DNA of 64,000 nucleotides from positions 46,669-110,668 of the forward strand of contig JAHHHI010000103.1 of NCBI GenBank assembly GCA_019359435.1, given 5' to 3'. The notes beneath the pieces are model-generated. The model made no database searches. It saw nothing but the letters and a program-made list of their open reading frames with translations, and was not told where the DNA came from. Both the position numbers and the translations under genes were made by a program. The DNA comes from Kaiparowitsia implicata GSE-PSE-MK54-09C (GTDB lineage Bacteria > Cyanobacteriota > Cyanobacteriia > Elainellales > Elainellaceae). How positions within the stretch are numbered: the stretch's first letter is position 1; each line of letters opens with the position of its first letter. Shown in pieces: positions 43,801-51,936 of the stretch.

Positions 43801-46656
43801 ACCTATGTCGCCAGCTACCATGGCTACCTGGGCTACGCCGTCACGCCTGGCTATTTTGCCTCGCCCCATACGCAGGGAACCCTGACCGCGACCAACGGCG
43901 TCTATACCTACGCCAATCAGAATGCATTCCCCACGGGCGACGGCGGCGACACCAACTACTGGGTGGATGTGGTCTATAGCGGGGTTCCTACCCCCAACGA
44001 AGCGCCGGTGGGCAACAATGACAACGGCTTCCTCGTACAGCGGGATACGCCCATCGTCTTCTCGGCAGCTACTCTTCTGGCCAATGACACCGATCCGAAC
44101 AACGACCCTCTGACCATAATTGGTGCCGGCGCGGCCGCGGGCGGAACAATTGCGCTGGACGAGCAGGCCCAAACGCTGACCTTTACGCCAAGTGCCGGCT
44201 ACACCGGGGAAGCGTCATTCGGCTACTCAATTTCGGACGGGCGCGGCGGTGTCGGTTCAGCTTTTGTCAATATGAACGTTGTGGCCTCTGTCAGCACCAG
44301 CTCGCTGTTCTCGGCCAACGATGTGCCGGCCCAGGTCGACACGGCGGACACTTCGCAGGTCAATCTTGGCGTCAGGTTTGTTGCGTCTGCCGATGGCACG
44401 ATCAGTGGCATCAAATATTACAAGAGCGCCACCGATACCGGGACGCATACCGGATCTTTGTGGAGCAGCACCGGCACCTTGCTGGCCTCCGCCACCTTCA
44501 CCAATGAGACCTCAAGCGGATGGCAGACCCTGACATTTGGCAGCCCTGTGCAAATCGCGGCTGGCACGAGCTATGTCGCCAGCTATCACAGTAATGGCCA
44601 TTACGCCGTCACGCCAAATTACTTCACCACGGACCGGGTCAGCGGGATGCTCACGGCCCCCGCGGGTGGGAACGGCGTTTTTACATATGGGAATGGCAAT
44701 CTGTTCCCGACCAGCAGCTACAACGCTACGAACTATTGGGTGGACGTGGTGTTCAACTCCGCCACCAGCGCCAACCAGGCGCCGGTTGCCAGCGCCGACA
44801 GCGGCTACACAACCCAGTTCAACTCGGCCTTAACCCTGAGCGCGACAGCGCTACTGGCCAACGATAACGACCCGGACGGCGATCCCCTAACCATCACCGG
44901 CGTAAGTGGCGCTGTGAACGGCACTGCAGCATTCGATGCCCAGTCCAACACGGTCGTGTTCACGCCCACGACTGGCTATGCCGGGCCCGCCTCGTTCAAC
45001 TATGCCGTCGCCGATGGTAGTGGTGGTACGGCCAGCGCCACGGTGGGGTTGACGGTTGCCGCGGCTGCGAACAGCCCGCCAGTCGCCAACAATGATAGCG
45101 GCTATGCTACCCAACAGGACAATGCGTTGCAGATCGCCGCGGCCTCCTTGTTGGCCAATGACAGCGATCCGAATTCAGACCCGCTCAGCATCATTGACGT
45201 CAGCGCCGCCACGAATGGCACCGTGGCATTCGACGCGCAGACCAATGTGGTCACTTTCACGCCCAATGCCGGCTATTCCGGTGCGGCTAGCTTCAGCTAC
45301 TCGATCTCGGACGGCCGCGGCGGCACGGCTTCTGCTGGCGTGTCGCTCAGCGTTACCCCCCCTCTGAGTGGCAGCAACTTGTTTGCCGCCACCGCTACGC
45401 CTGCCGTTGTCTCTGTAAACGATACCAAGTCGGTGGAACTGGGCATGCGGTTCACCGTCAATGCGAATGGCGTTATTGAGGGCATGCGGTTCTACAAAGG
45501 ACCGCAAAATGTCGGGACGCATACCGGCACGCTTTGGACGAGCACCGGAACACAACTTGGCACGGTTACGTTCACCAACGAGACCACTTCGGGCTGGCAG
45601 TCCGCCAGCTTCAGCAGCCCGATCGCGGTTGCGGCAGGCACAAGCTATGTGGTGTCCTACCACACCAATAGCGGCTATTATTCCGCGAACAGCAACTATT
45701 TCTCAACCGCCGTCACCAACGGGCAGTTGAGCGCATCCCAGAGTACTTCTGGCAATGGCAACGGCCTCTATAGCTATGGCGCGGGCACGGTATTTCCAAC
45801 AAGCACCTACAACGCGACCAACTACTGGGTCGATGTCTACTACCGGCAGGACACGCAAGGGGGCAATGTTGCGCCGATTGCTAACAACGACAGCGGTTTC
45901 GCGACGCAACGCAACGAAACCCTGCAGATCTCTGGGCTCGCCTTGCTGGCAAACGATACCGATGGTAACGGCGATAGTCTGTCCGTCACCGGTGTCAGCG
46001 CTGCGACCAACGGTACCGCCACGTTCGATGCGCAATCGAACACGGTCACCTTCACCCCCACAACCGACTATGCTGGTGCTGCAGGCTTTAGCTACGCAAT
46101 CACCGACGGGCAGGGTGGAACTTCCACGGCCAACGTCTCGCTGACGGTAACGGCTCCACCCGCCGGGACCTCACTGTTCGCGGCCAACGCAACGCCGGCA
46201 ACGGTCAGCGTGAATGATCCGAACTCAGTCGAGCTGGGCATGAAATTCACCAGTTCGCAGGACGGCACCATCAGCGGGATACGCTTTTACAAGGGGCCGC
46301 AAAATACCGGCACCCACACTGGTACACTCTGGAGCGCCTCGGGAGCCAATCTAGGCACGCTGACCTTCCAGAACGAGACCGCAAGCGGCTGGCAAGCTGC
46401 TTCATTTGACACCCCGATCGCCATTACCGCAGGCACAACCTACGTAGTTTCGTACCACAGCAATGGCTACTACTCGTCAACCGCCAACGGGTTGTCTGCG
46501 CCGGTGACGTCCGGCCCGCTCACGGCACCTTCAAGCGCCTCGAGCGGTGGCAATGGGCTCTACGCCTATGGCAGCGCCAGCGCCTTTCCGACCAACAGCT
46601 ACAACGCCTCCAACTACTACGTCGATGTCATCTTCAACGGACAGATAGCGTCCTAG
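40864..46656 (+). CDS. Giant secreted protein: dimethylformamidase-like domain plus four DUF4082 and four cadherin-like repeats
   Basis: This is a protein of 1930 residues. GTG 40864 is chosen because GGGAGGG sits six bases upstream; an open frame extends back to 40690 without a site. Domains: ~1-300 disordered, with a Cys cluster CGSCTGRACTMC; ~305-775 a region like the C-terminal part of the N,N-dimethylformamidase large subunit (YRLGYYGGDGARL, SVGHDEYWSADQR, FWSGNEVYWEIRW); ~790-885 Ig-like. The rest alternates four DUF4082 modules (about 891, 1146, 1503 and 1768) with four tandem cadherin-like repeats of the LLANDxDPxxDPL type (about 1044, 1303, 1401 and 1668). DUF4082 is a predicted beta-sandwich found in secreted bacterial proteins. 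There is no signal peptide and no RTX nonapeptide, yet an HlyB/HlyD pair follows directly, so type I export is inferred. Likely a surface enzyme or adhesin. Confidence 0.85.
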   Translation: MKSYSNLALGEATQFQNVALGTVSALRQRHSGNPQPKLVANFRRDKTASKWAATIARQPESAVRNTKIQAPMPLAHAWGFAHQQFLAGHSGLDVPRGMIQTLSPTPLLLGPVLPQPHDTEMAPAETGPNLAPHSVSDADSGAAGPVASTSLLSSETAAAPMESAAPPTHRQDAIELKFSPVEPAASPPLEAAPESAMTSGTTAWQASWLSAASVSACGSCTGRACTMCSVRTGGPLKSNGLPTGYAPRTLILYEPDQDLVGGSSSPDTVSTLYSPTSENTSLSAQSELSSADQANAIVLENQKQGTPESVWMIGLGDPSIEGFAAQFTINHGQTVDFKINTDSTNYRIDIYRLGYYGGDGARLVSTIDQNLATAQIQPIPIIDPETRLVDAGNWNVTASWAIPADAVSGVYFARLTRFDGSGGENMIPFIVRDDEAPSDVTFQTSDTTWQAYNWWGGYNLYGGIDEAGRAGRASAVSYNRPIISRDGGFASGPQDFIFGAEYPAIRFLEQNGYDVNYISGIDTASTGAQLLNSKIFLSVGHDEYWSADQRTNVEAARDAGVNLSFWSGNEVYWEIRWEASIDGTGTPYKTMVAYKEIWDNDNTDTAGTTSTWRDPIYGSGLPENSLTGTMFTVDSYRLDAIEVPYDMSNLRFWRNTAVADIEPGEVYTLTKNLLGYEWDSDLDNGFRPAGLVPLSSTTVDVNSLLLDYGNSVGPGTSSHSLTLYRAPSGALVFGAGTVYWSWGLDANHDNEATPTDPNVQQAMINLFAEMGVQPTTLMQSLVAAAQSTDNLAPTTNITSPTTTGTLTAAETVIITGTATDEGGGAVAVVEVSTDGGGRWHRATGFDNWTYSWTPLVGGTYTILSRAVDDSINLETPNAGVTVTVDQGGGGNLFAPSEVPAEPFSSDPTPVNVGVTFSSTQSGSIVGLRYYKGLGNTGEHIGSLWSSTGNLLASATFKNETQSGWQTVIFDSPVSITAGTTYVASYHGYLGYAVTPGYFASPHTQGTLTATNGVYTYANQNAFPTGDGGDTNYWVDVVYSGVPTPNEAPVGNNDNGFLVQRDTPIVFSAATLLANDTDPNNDPLTIIGAGAAAGGTIALDEQAQTLTFTPSAGYTGEASFGYSISDGRGGVGSAFVNMNVVASVSTSSLFSANDVPAQVDTADTSQVNLGVRFVASADGTISGIKYYKSATDTGTHTGSLWSSTGTLLASATFTNETSSGWQTLTFGSPVQIAAGTSYVASYHSNGHYAVTPNYFTTDRVSGMLTAPAGGNGVFTYGNGNLFPTSSYNATNYWVDVVFNSATSANQAPVASADSGYTTQFNSALTLSATALLANDNDPDGDPLTITGVSGAVNGTAAFDAQSNTVVFTPTTGYAGPASFNYAVADGSGGTASATVGLTVAAAANSPPVANNDSGYATQQDNALQIAAASLLANDSDPNSDPLSIIDVSAATNGTVAFDAQTNVVTFTPNAGYSGAASFSYSISDGRGGTASAGVSLSVTPPLSGSNLFAATATPAVVSVNDTKSVELGMRFTVNANGVIEGMRFYKGPQNVGTHTGTLWTSTGTQLGTVTFTNETTSGWQSASFSSPIAVAAGTSYVVSYHTNSGYYSANSNYFSTAVTNGQLSASQSTSGNGNGLYSYGAGTVFPTSTYNATNYWVDVYYRQDTQGGNVAPIANNDSGFATQRNETLQISGLALLANDTDGNGDSLSVTGVSAATNGTATFDAQSNTVTFTPTTDYAGAAGFSYAITDGQGGTSTANVSLTVTAPPAGTSLFAANATPATVSVNDPNSVELGMKFTSSQDGTISGIRFYKGPQNTGTHTGTLWSASGANLGTLTFQNETASGWQAASFDTPIAITAGTTYVVSYHSNGYYSSTANGLSAPVTSGPLTAPSSASSGGNGLYAYGSASAFPTNSYNASNYYVDVIFNGQIAS
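43535..46640 (+). repeat. Four DUF4082 coding repeats interleaved with cadherin-like repeats
   Basis: The DUF4082 modules lie at about 43535-43975, 44300-44755, 45370-45845 and 46165-46640. Each starts LFxxxxxPA and shares Y(Y/F)KG or YYKS, (G/H)TGTLW-type, NETxSGWQ, GTxYVxSYH and YN(A)xNY(W/Y)VDV motifs. The last two are most alike (both contain FYKGPQN-GTHTGTLW), suggesting recent duplication. Cadherin-like repeats separate them, with two in tandem between modules two and three. Confidence 0.8.
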
Positions 46657-46683
46657 TGCCAGTTAGAACCCAAGGGGGAAGTC

Positions 46684-46995
46684 ATGCAAAGCGAAGTCTA
46701 TGCCGATGCCATCGGGGAGATCACGGTCACCGGAACGATTGTACGCATCGACCTGGTGAGCTTGTCAGCGAACGCGCGCGATGAGATGGGCCAACCAGAG
46801 CCCGAGCATCGGCTGCGGATCGTCATGTCGCTGGAGGGCTTTGCCAACAGCTTCGACGTGCTTAACAAAGCCATGAATGGATTGATCGAGGCTGGCGCCA
46901 TTCGAAAAACGGAGCAGGAGGTTGTGGTACCGGTCAGGCCCAATGCCTCCAATGGCGACGGTCCAAGGCCGAACGGATCGCCAAACTTCGCCTGA
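46684..46995 (+). CDS. Small conserved-looking protein between giant substrate and secretion genes
   Basis: This 103-residue soluble protein is 27 bases after the giant gene and 17 before the HlyB-like gene, so it belongs to the same operon. The N-terminal half is a predicted beta-strand region (ITVTGTIVRIDLVSL, EHRLRIVMSLEGF), then an amphipathic helix (FANSFDVLNKAMNGLIEAGAI), with a Pro/Asn-rich tail. AGGGGG is 5-10 bases before the ATG. I do not recognise the family; the strand-then-helix pattern faintly recalls small DUF3467-type proteins. Its place inside a type I secretion operon suggests a chaperone or regulator of the giant substrate, but this is inference. Confidence 0.65.
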   Translation: MQSEVYADAIGEITVTGTIVRIDLVSLSANARDEMGQPEPEHRLRIVMSLEGFANSFDVLNKAMNGLIEAGAIRKTEQEVVVPVRPNASNGDGPRPNGSPNFA

Positions 46996-47012
46996 CGGCA
47001 GGACCCTGAGGC

Positions 47013-49163
47013 ATGAAATCGTCACCCCACACCGGCCCAGAATGCCTGGCGGCTACATTGCGCCACCACGGCCTGGATACGAACGCCCAACGGCTGGTGG
47101 CCGACTACGCCATTGGTGAGGAGCACATAGGTGCCGAACTAATGCAGCGTATGGCGCGAGAGGCCGGCCTCGTGGCACGTCGCACCAAGGTCCGACCGCG
47201 CGCTATCCTGAGCCTTGGCAGCGCGTATCCCGCCTTGGCCCGACTTGAGAACGGCAATTGGGTCACCGTACTCGGGGCCGAAATGGACGAGGCTGGCACG
47301 GCGATCCTGCGCCTGTTTGATCCCCTGGCCGAGGTACTGGGTGGTATCATCGCGGTACCGTACGATCAATTCGTCAAGCGCTGGCGGGGCGAGTTGCTCC
47401 TGACTAAACGCAGCTACGGGATCACCGATGCAGAGCAGCCCTTTGGTTTTCGCTGGTTTATTCCCGAAATTCTTCACCAAAGGCGGCTTTTCGGCGATGT
47501 GGCCATTGCAGCGCTGTTTCTATATGCGCTTGGATTAGCCACGCCAATTTTTTTCCAGTTGGTGATCGACAAGGTGCTGGTGCACCAAAGCTACTCCACA
47601 TTGTGGGTGTTGCTTGTCGGCGTCGGCGTTGCGCTCCTTTTCGAGGCTATGTTCGTTTTCCTCAGGCGGTACTTGCTGATCTATGCCAGCAATCGCATTG
47701 ATATCCGGGTCGCTACACGGACCTTCCGACACCTGCTGGACCTGCCGATTACCTATTTCGAGCAAGCCTCGGCAGGCGTTCTGGTCAAGCATATGCAGCA
47801 GTCCGGCCGCATTCGCGAGTTCTTGACGGGTCGATTGTTCCTGACACTGCTTGATGCGCTGTCTTTGCTGGTCTTCGTCCCTGTGCTGGTAATGTACAGC
47901 TGGACTCTCGCCCTTATTGTTCTGACGTTCAGCGCCCTGATCGGGCTGGTCGTGGCGCTATTGATTGCCCCCTTCCGCAAGCGGCTGGCGGCACTCTACG
48001 CCGCTGAAGGCGCGCGCCAGGGCCTGTTGGTCGAAACGGTGCATGGGATACGCACACTCAAATCGCTGGCTATGGAACCCCTGCAGCGCCGCGTTTGGGA
48101 CGACCGGTCGGCGCAAACCATCAACACCCGCTTCAGGGTGGAAACCATTTCCGTCACCGCGCAGGCGGTGACCGGGCTGCTGGAAAAGCTGATGGCGGTG
48201 GCGATCATTGGCGTGGGCGCCCTGAGCGTCTTTGATGGAACCATGACCGTGGGGGCGTTGATCGCTTTCAACATGCTGGCGGGGCGGGTATCTGGACCCC
48301 TGGTCCAGATCGTGACGATGGTGCACGAGTACCAGGAGGTGGCGCTCTCGGTCCGCATGCTTGGCGAGGTGATGAACCAGAAAGTCGAGCGCGGCGGGCG
48401 TAGCGACGGGCTTCGCCCGCCACTTGAGGGGGGCATCGAATTTGAGGGCGTCTCATTCAGCTATCGGCAGGATGGCGGGGTTGCGCTCAGCGAGGTGAGC
48501 TTTGCCATCCCGGGTGGCAGCATCTTTGGCATCGTGGGCCGTAGCGGTTCTGGCAAAAGTACAGTAACGCGCCTTATCCAGGGGTTGTACCCTATCCAGC
48601 AAGGGCTGATCCGAGTTGGTGGACACGATGTACGCGAACTCGACCTCAATTATCTGCGCAAGAACGTCGGCGTGGTGCTGCAGGACAATTTTCTGTTCCG
48701 CGGGACCATTCGCGACAACATCGCGGCCGCCAGACCAGATGCCAGCTTTGAACAAGTGGTTGAGGCGGCCCGGCTCGCTGGGGCAACCGAGTTCATTGAA
48801 CAACTACCCCGCGGCTACGACACAGTGGTGGATGAGGGGGCTGAAAATCTCTCCGGTGGACAACGGCAACGATTATCGATCGCGCGGGCACTCGTTACCG
48901 ATCCGAAGATTTTGATCCTCGACGAGGCGACCAGCGCCCTGGATCCGGAGAGCGAGGCCATTGTCCGACGGAGCATCAAGGGGATCGCGGCCGGCCGGAC
49001 GGTGATTATCGTTTCTCACCGGTTGTCGACGCTGTCGGACGCCAACGCGATCCTGGTGCTTGATCGCGGACGAATGGTGGATCTGGGCACCCATGGCGAG
49101 CTTGTCTCGCGCTGCACCACGTACCGGCAATTGTGGAACCAACAGGTAAAGCTGGTCGGATGA
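47013..49163 (+). CDS. Type I secretion ABC transporter, HlyB-like with catalytically dead C39-like domain
   Basis: This is a 716-residue HlyB/LapB-type exporter. The N-terminal ~130 residues form a C39-like domain (SPHTGPECLAATLRHHG), but the position of the catalytic Cys (Asp-Cys-Gly in true C39 peptidases) holds Thr, so it should bind rather than cleave the substrate. A six-helix membrane domain follows (~160-440), then the ATPase with Walker A GRSGSGKST (~508), signature LSGGQRQRLSIARAL (~612), Walker B ILILDEATSALD and the His switch VSHRLSTL. This type handles RTX and large adhesin substrates and does not need a double-Gly leader. It is coupled to HlyD by ATGA overlap. Confidence 0.9.
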   Translation: MKSSPHTGPECLAATLRHHGLDTNAQRLVADYAIGEEHIGAELMQRMAREAGLVARRTKVRPRAILSLGSAYPALARLENGNWVTVLGAEMDEAGTAILRLFDPLAEVLGGIIAVPYDQFVKRWRGELLLTKRSYGITDAEQPFGFRWFIPEILHQRRLFGDVAIAALFLYALGLATPIFFQLVIDKVLVHQSYSTLWVLLVGVGVALLFEAMFVFLRRYLLIYASNRIDIRVATRTFRHLLDLPITYFEQASAGVLVKHMQQSGRIREFLTGRLFLTLLDALSLLVFVPVLVMYSWTLALIVLTFSALIGLVVALLIAPFRKRLAALYAAEGARQGLLVETVHGIRTLKSLAMEPLQRRVWDDRSAQTINTRFRVETISVTAQAVTGLLEKLMAVAIIGVGALSVFDGTMTVGALIAFNMLAGRVSGPLVQIVTMVHEYQEVALSVRMLGEVMNQKVERGGRSDGLRPPLEGGIEFEGVSFSYRQDGGVALSEVSFAIPGGSIFGIVGRSGSGKSTVTRLIQGLYPIQQGLIRVGGHDVRELDLNYLRKNVGVVLQDNFLFRGTIRDNIAAARPDASFEQVVEAARLAGATEFIEQLPRGYDTVVDEGAENLSGGQRQRLSIARALVTDPKILILDEATSALDPESEAIVRRSIKGIAAGRTVIIVSHRLSTLSDANAILVLDRGRMVDLGTHGELVSRCTTYRQLWNQQVKLVG

Positions 49164-50566
49164 ACACCCTGGAAAGGCCTCCCAAAACCCGCCGCATCAA
49201 GTCGGTCCAGCCAGGACCGCGGCCGATACCGGCGCCCAGGGGCAAGCAGCCGGCCGTGGTCGAGTTCCAGTCCGACGCCATAGCACTTGAAGAGCGCAGA
49301 CCGCCGGTTACGGCGCGCATGACGCTGTATTTAGTGGCCCTGGCAATCCTCAGCGGCGTCTATTGGGCATCCGTCTCGAAGATCGATGAGATCGTGGTCG
49401 CACCGGGCAAACTCGAAACGGCCGAGCCGCTACTGGTAATGCAGCCGCTGGAAACTTCGATCATTCGATCCATTACCGTCAAGGCGGGTGACGTCGTGCG
49501 CAAGGGGCAGTTGATGGCCACCCTGGATCCGACCTTCACCTCTGCCGACGCCGGCCAGTTGCGGGTCAAGCTCGCCGGTTTTGAGGCGCAGATTGCTCGC
49601 CTTCGCGCCGAACTTGCCGGTGAAGTTTATGCGCCGCCCGACAGCGCTTCGGCGGAAGCTCTGATGCAGGGGCAGCTCGCTGCGCAACGCCAGGCCGCCT
49701 ACCAGGCCAAAATTGCCGACTTCGACGCGCAGATTGCCCACGGAGAGGCGACGCTGGTCGCCTCCCGAGCCGAGGAGGAGGTGTTGGGTCAGCGCCTTGA
49801 AGGGCTCCAGGAAATTGACGATATGCGTGCCTCACTGTTCGAAGATGGAAACGGCTCGCGACTCTCCTTCCTGCAGGGGCGTGATCTGAGCTTTGACACC
49901 AGGGTGGGGCTGGCCCGGGTTCAAGGCCAACACGCCGAGACGTTCCAGATGCTCGAGAAAATCCGGGCCGAAAAGCAGAACTATATCGAAGACTATCGGC
50001 GGCTGGCGCTGGAGGCACTGGTCGATCTGGAGGACAAACACGCTGGGGCCAGCGAGGAGCTGCGAAAGGTCAACCTTCGGACCGAGATGTCCCAGATGTT
50101 CGCACCTACCGATGCAACTGTGCTTGAGGTGGCACAGCGATCGATTGCATCGGTCGTGCAACCTGCCGAGCCACTCATTTCGCTTGTACCGCTCAACGTG
50201 CCTCTGGAGGCGGAAGTAACGGTTGCGGGGGTAGACATTGGACACCTGGCCACAGGCGATCTGGCCCGCATCAAGTTTGACGCGTTTCCGTTTCAAAAGC
50301 ATGGCACGATCGAGGGGACTATACTGTCAATCAGCGGAAGCTCGTTCGCCCGGCAATCCGGAGCCGAAACTCAGGTAGGAGGCGTCGCCTACTACAAAAT
50401 CCGCATTGCGCTTGGTGATGAGAAGTTGCGCGACCTGCCGGCAACGTTCCGCCTGTTGCCCGGAATGACGGTCTCAGCAGAAATTCACGCAGGCGAACGA
50501 ACGATCATCTCGTATTTCCTTTACCCACTTATCCGTGGACTTGATGAGAGTCTCAAGGAGCCCTGA
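49160..50566 (+). CDS. Type I secretion membrane-fusion protein, HlyD-like
   Basis: This is a 468-residue adaptor. It has a basic cytosolic N-terminus of ~60 residues (RPPKTRRIKSVQPGPRPI), one membrane helix (MTLYLVALAILSGVYWAS), a lipoyl half (VAPGKLETAEPLLVMQPLE), a long coiled-coil region (~130-320) and a second lipoyl/beta-barrel part ending PGMTVSAEIHAGERTIISYFLYPL, the classic HlyD C-terminus. The start overlaps the HlyB stop by ATGA. It is distinct from the PrsE-like protein, so the window carries at least two full inner-membrane type I systems. Confidence 0.9.
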   Translation: MNTLERPPKTRRIKSVQPGPRPIPAPRGKQPAVVEFQSDAIALEERRPPVTARMTLYLVALAILSGVYWASVSKIDEIVVAPGKLETAEPLLVMQPLETSIIRSITVKAGDVVRKGQLMATLDPTFTSADAGQLRVKLAGFEAQIARLRAELAGEVYAPPDSASAEALMQGQLAAQRQAAYQAKIADFDAQIAHGEATLVASRAEEEVLGQRLEGLQEIDDMRASLFEDGNGSRLSFLQGRDLSFDTRVGLARVQGQHAETFQMLEKIRAEKQNYIEDYRRLALEALVDLEDKHAGASEELRKVNLRTEMSQMFAPTDATVLEVAQRSIASVVQPAEPLISLVPLNVPLEAEVTVAGVDIGHLATGDLARIKFDAFPFQKHGTIEGTILSISGSSFARQSGAETQVGGVAYYKIRIALGDEKLRDLPATFRLLPGMTVSAEIHAGERTIISYFLYPLIRGLDESLKEP

Positions 50567-50572
50567 TCACGG

Positions 50573-51781
50573 CTAGGACCAAACGGACCGCAATTTTTGC
50601 ACCACGCCTCGCGAGCGCCAGGCATAAAGCAGCCATCCCAGCTCGTACGGGCGGCACTCGCGGTCCACCCTCCCTGGCGGAAAGACATTGTTCAGCCCCG
50701 GCAGATGCCAGCCGGCCTTGACGGAGGTACTCAACGAGGCGACCAAACGCACAAGTTTTGGAGGCTCGCTGCGCCCGATCTTTCGCCAGATCATGCCGTC
50801 CTCGGGTGACACGATGAGCTCGCTCGATTCCGGTCGGCTGTAGATCCAACCCAGCCCCTTCACGACCGCCGCGCGATGGTTGGTCCCCCCGGCATCGTGC
50901 AGATCAAAAAGGGCCATTGGGGCCATGGCGTGTTGATGCACGCTGTAGACTGGATAGCCTTCAACGACGCTGCCGTCTCGGATGTCATAGTGCCACCACC
51001 ATTGTCCCGCGGACCCCTGCAGGGCCACGATTCTCGCCGCGCAAGCCTCGGCAACGCTGAGCGCCTCGGTGTTTTGGGTGGCACAAGCCAGCCGTGCTAG
51101 TGCCTGAATCGGATAGACCTGATCGGCGAAACAGCCTAAATGGGCACGGGCCCATTTTGCTCCTCCGGCCGGCGTCACATGCGGAAACAGTCCGGCATTG
51201 GATTGTGCCGCCAGCAAGCGCTCTGCGCTCAATTGCTGGACTTTCTTGGTCGGCCCAAGGTGGCGCGCCGCCACGGCTGCCGTCAATGCCCACGCGCCTG
51301 GAACAGTTTGCACCACGTTGCCCGGCGCCAAAAACCCTTCCAACTTGTCAAAGAGGTCAGCTGCGAAAAAGCCTGCCATCTCAGCTGCCGCCCACGCCGC
51401 CAGAGCGATGGCTCCCGGATCAGCCGAGCGGGATGCCCGTTCGACACAGGCAAGGGCCAGCTCTACTGCGGTGCCACTGCCAAGTACCGCGTGCTGCACA
51501 GACTTTGGCATCCACGCCAGTCCCTGGGCAACGTTTACCGCATAACGCAGACTGTCGCCCTCGGGCTGCGTGCCGGCGCCATTGGACTGCCCGACCCCGC
51601 GCATCGTCTGCGGAAAGTGTCCTCCTCCCTGGTACATCCGGATCAGACCGTCAATGGCGACATTGCACAGGGCAGGGAGCCGATCGCTTGCGGTGGCAAA
51701 GTGGGGATTCAGCCCCAGAATACGATCAAACTGCGGGCCATAGTCGTCCTCATACCCAGCACACTCACTGTCGTGCAGCAT
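50573..51781 (-). CDS. Probable alpha/alpha-toroid protein of unknown function
   Basis: This is a 402-residue protein rich in short helices with repeated aromatic/Gly turns (QSNAGLFPHVTPAGGAKW, GQWWWHYDIRDGSVVEGYP, YSVHQHAMAPMAL, YELGWLLYAWRSRG), the pattern of six-hairpin glycosidases and terpene-cyclase-like toroids. No signal peptide is seen. The start is well supported (GGAGG six bases before ATG). It ends 7 bases from the HlyD gene on the opposite strand. Glycan processing or recognition is plausible given the locus; I cannot identify catalytic residues or a named family. Confidence 0.62.
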   Translation of the reverse strand: MLHDSECAGYEDDYGPQFDRILGLNPHFATASDRLPALCNVAIDGLIRMYQGGGHFPQTMRGVGQSNGAGTQPEGDSLRYAVNVAQGLAWMPKSVQHAVLGSGTAVELALACVERASRSADPGAIALAAWAAAEMAGFFAADLFDKLEGFLAPGNVVQTVPGAWALTAAVAARHLGPTKKVQQLSAERLLAAQSNAGLFPHVTPAGGAKWARAHLGCFADQVYPIQALARLACATQNTEALSVAEACAARIVALQGSAGQWWWHYDIRDGSVVEGYPVYSVHQHAMAPMALFDLHDAGGTNHRAAVVKGLGWIYSRPESSELIVSPEDGMIWRKIGRSEPPKLVRLVASLSTSVKAGWHLPGLNNVFPPGRVDRECRPYELGWLLYAWRSRGVVQKLRSVWS

Positions 51782-51936
51782 CTCGCGCCTCCCGAAGCCC
51801 CATGAAAGCTCATTTGACGGTCAATTTTGGCACGCTCCTCGTCGGACGCACATCGCCCATGCGATGGAGCGCAAGTACTTGAACTCCTTTAAGTGAGCTA
51901 GCCCTCCCATTGGTCTAACCCAATTTATGCAAGCCG

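Noticed and set aside
40864..46656. Considered as an exosortase substrate because it is a large surface-type protein
   Set aside because: The C-terminus ends in a DUF4082 module with no tag, membrane helix or basic tail.
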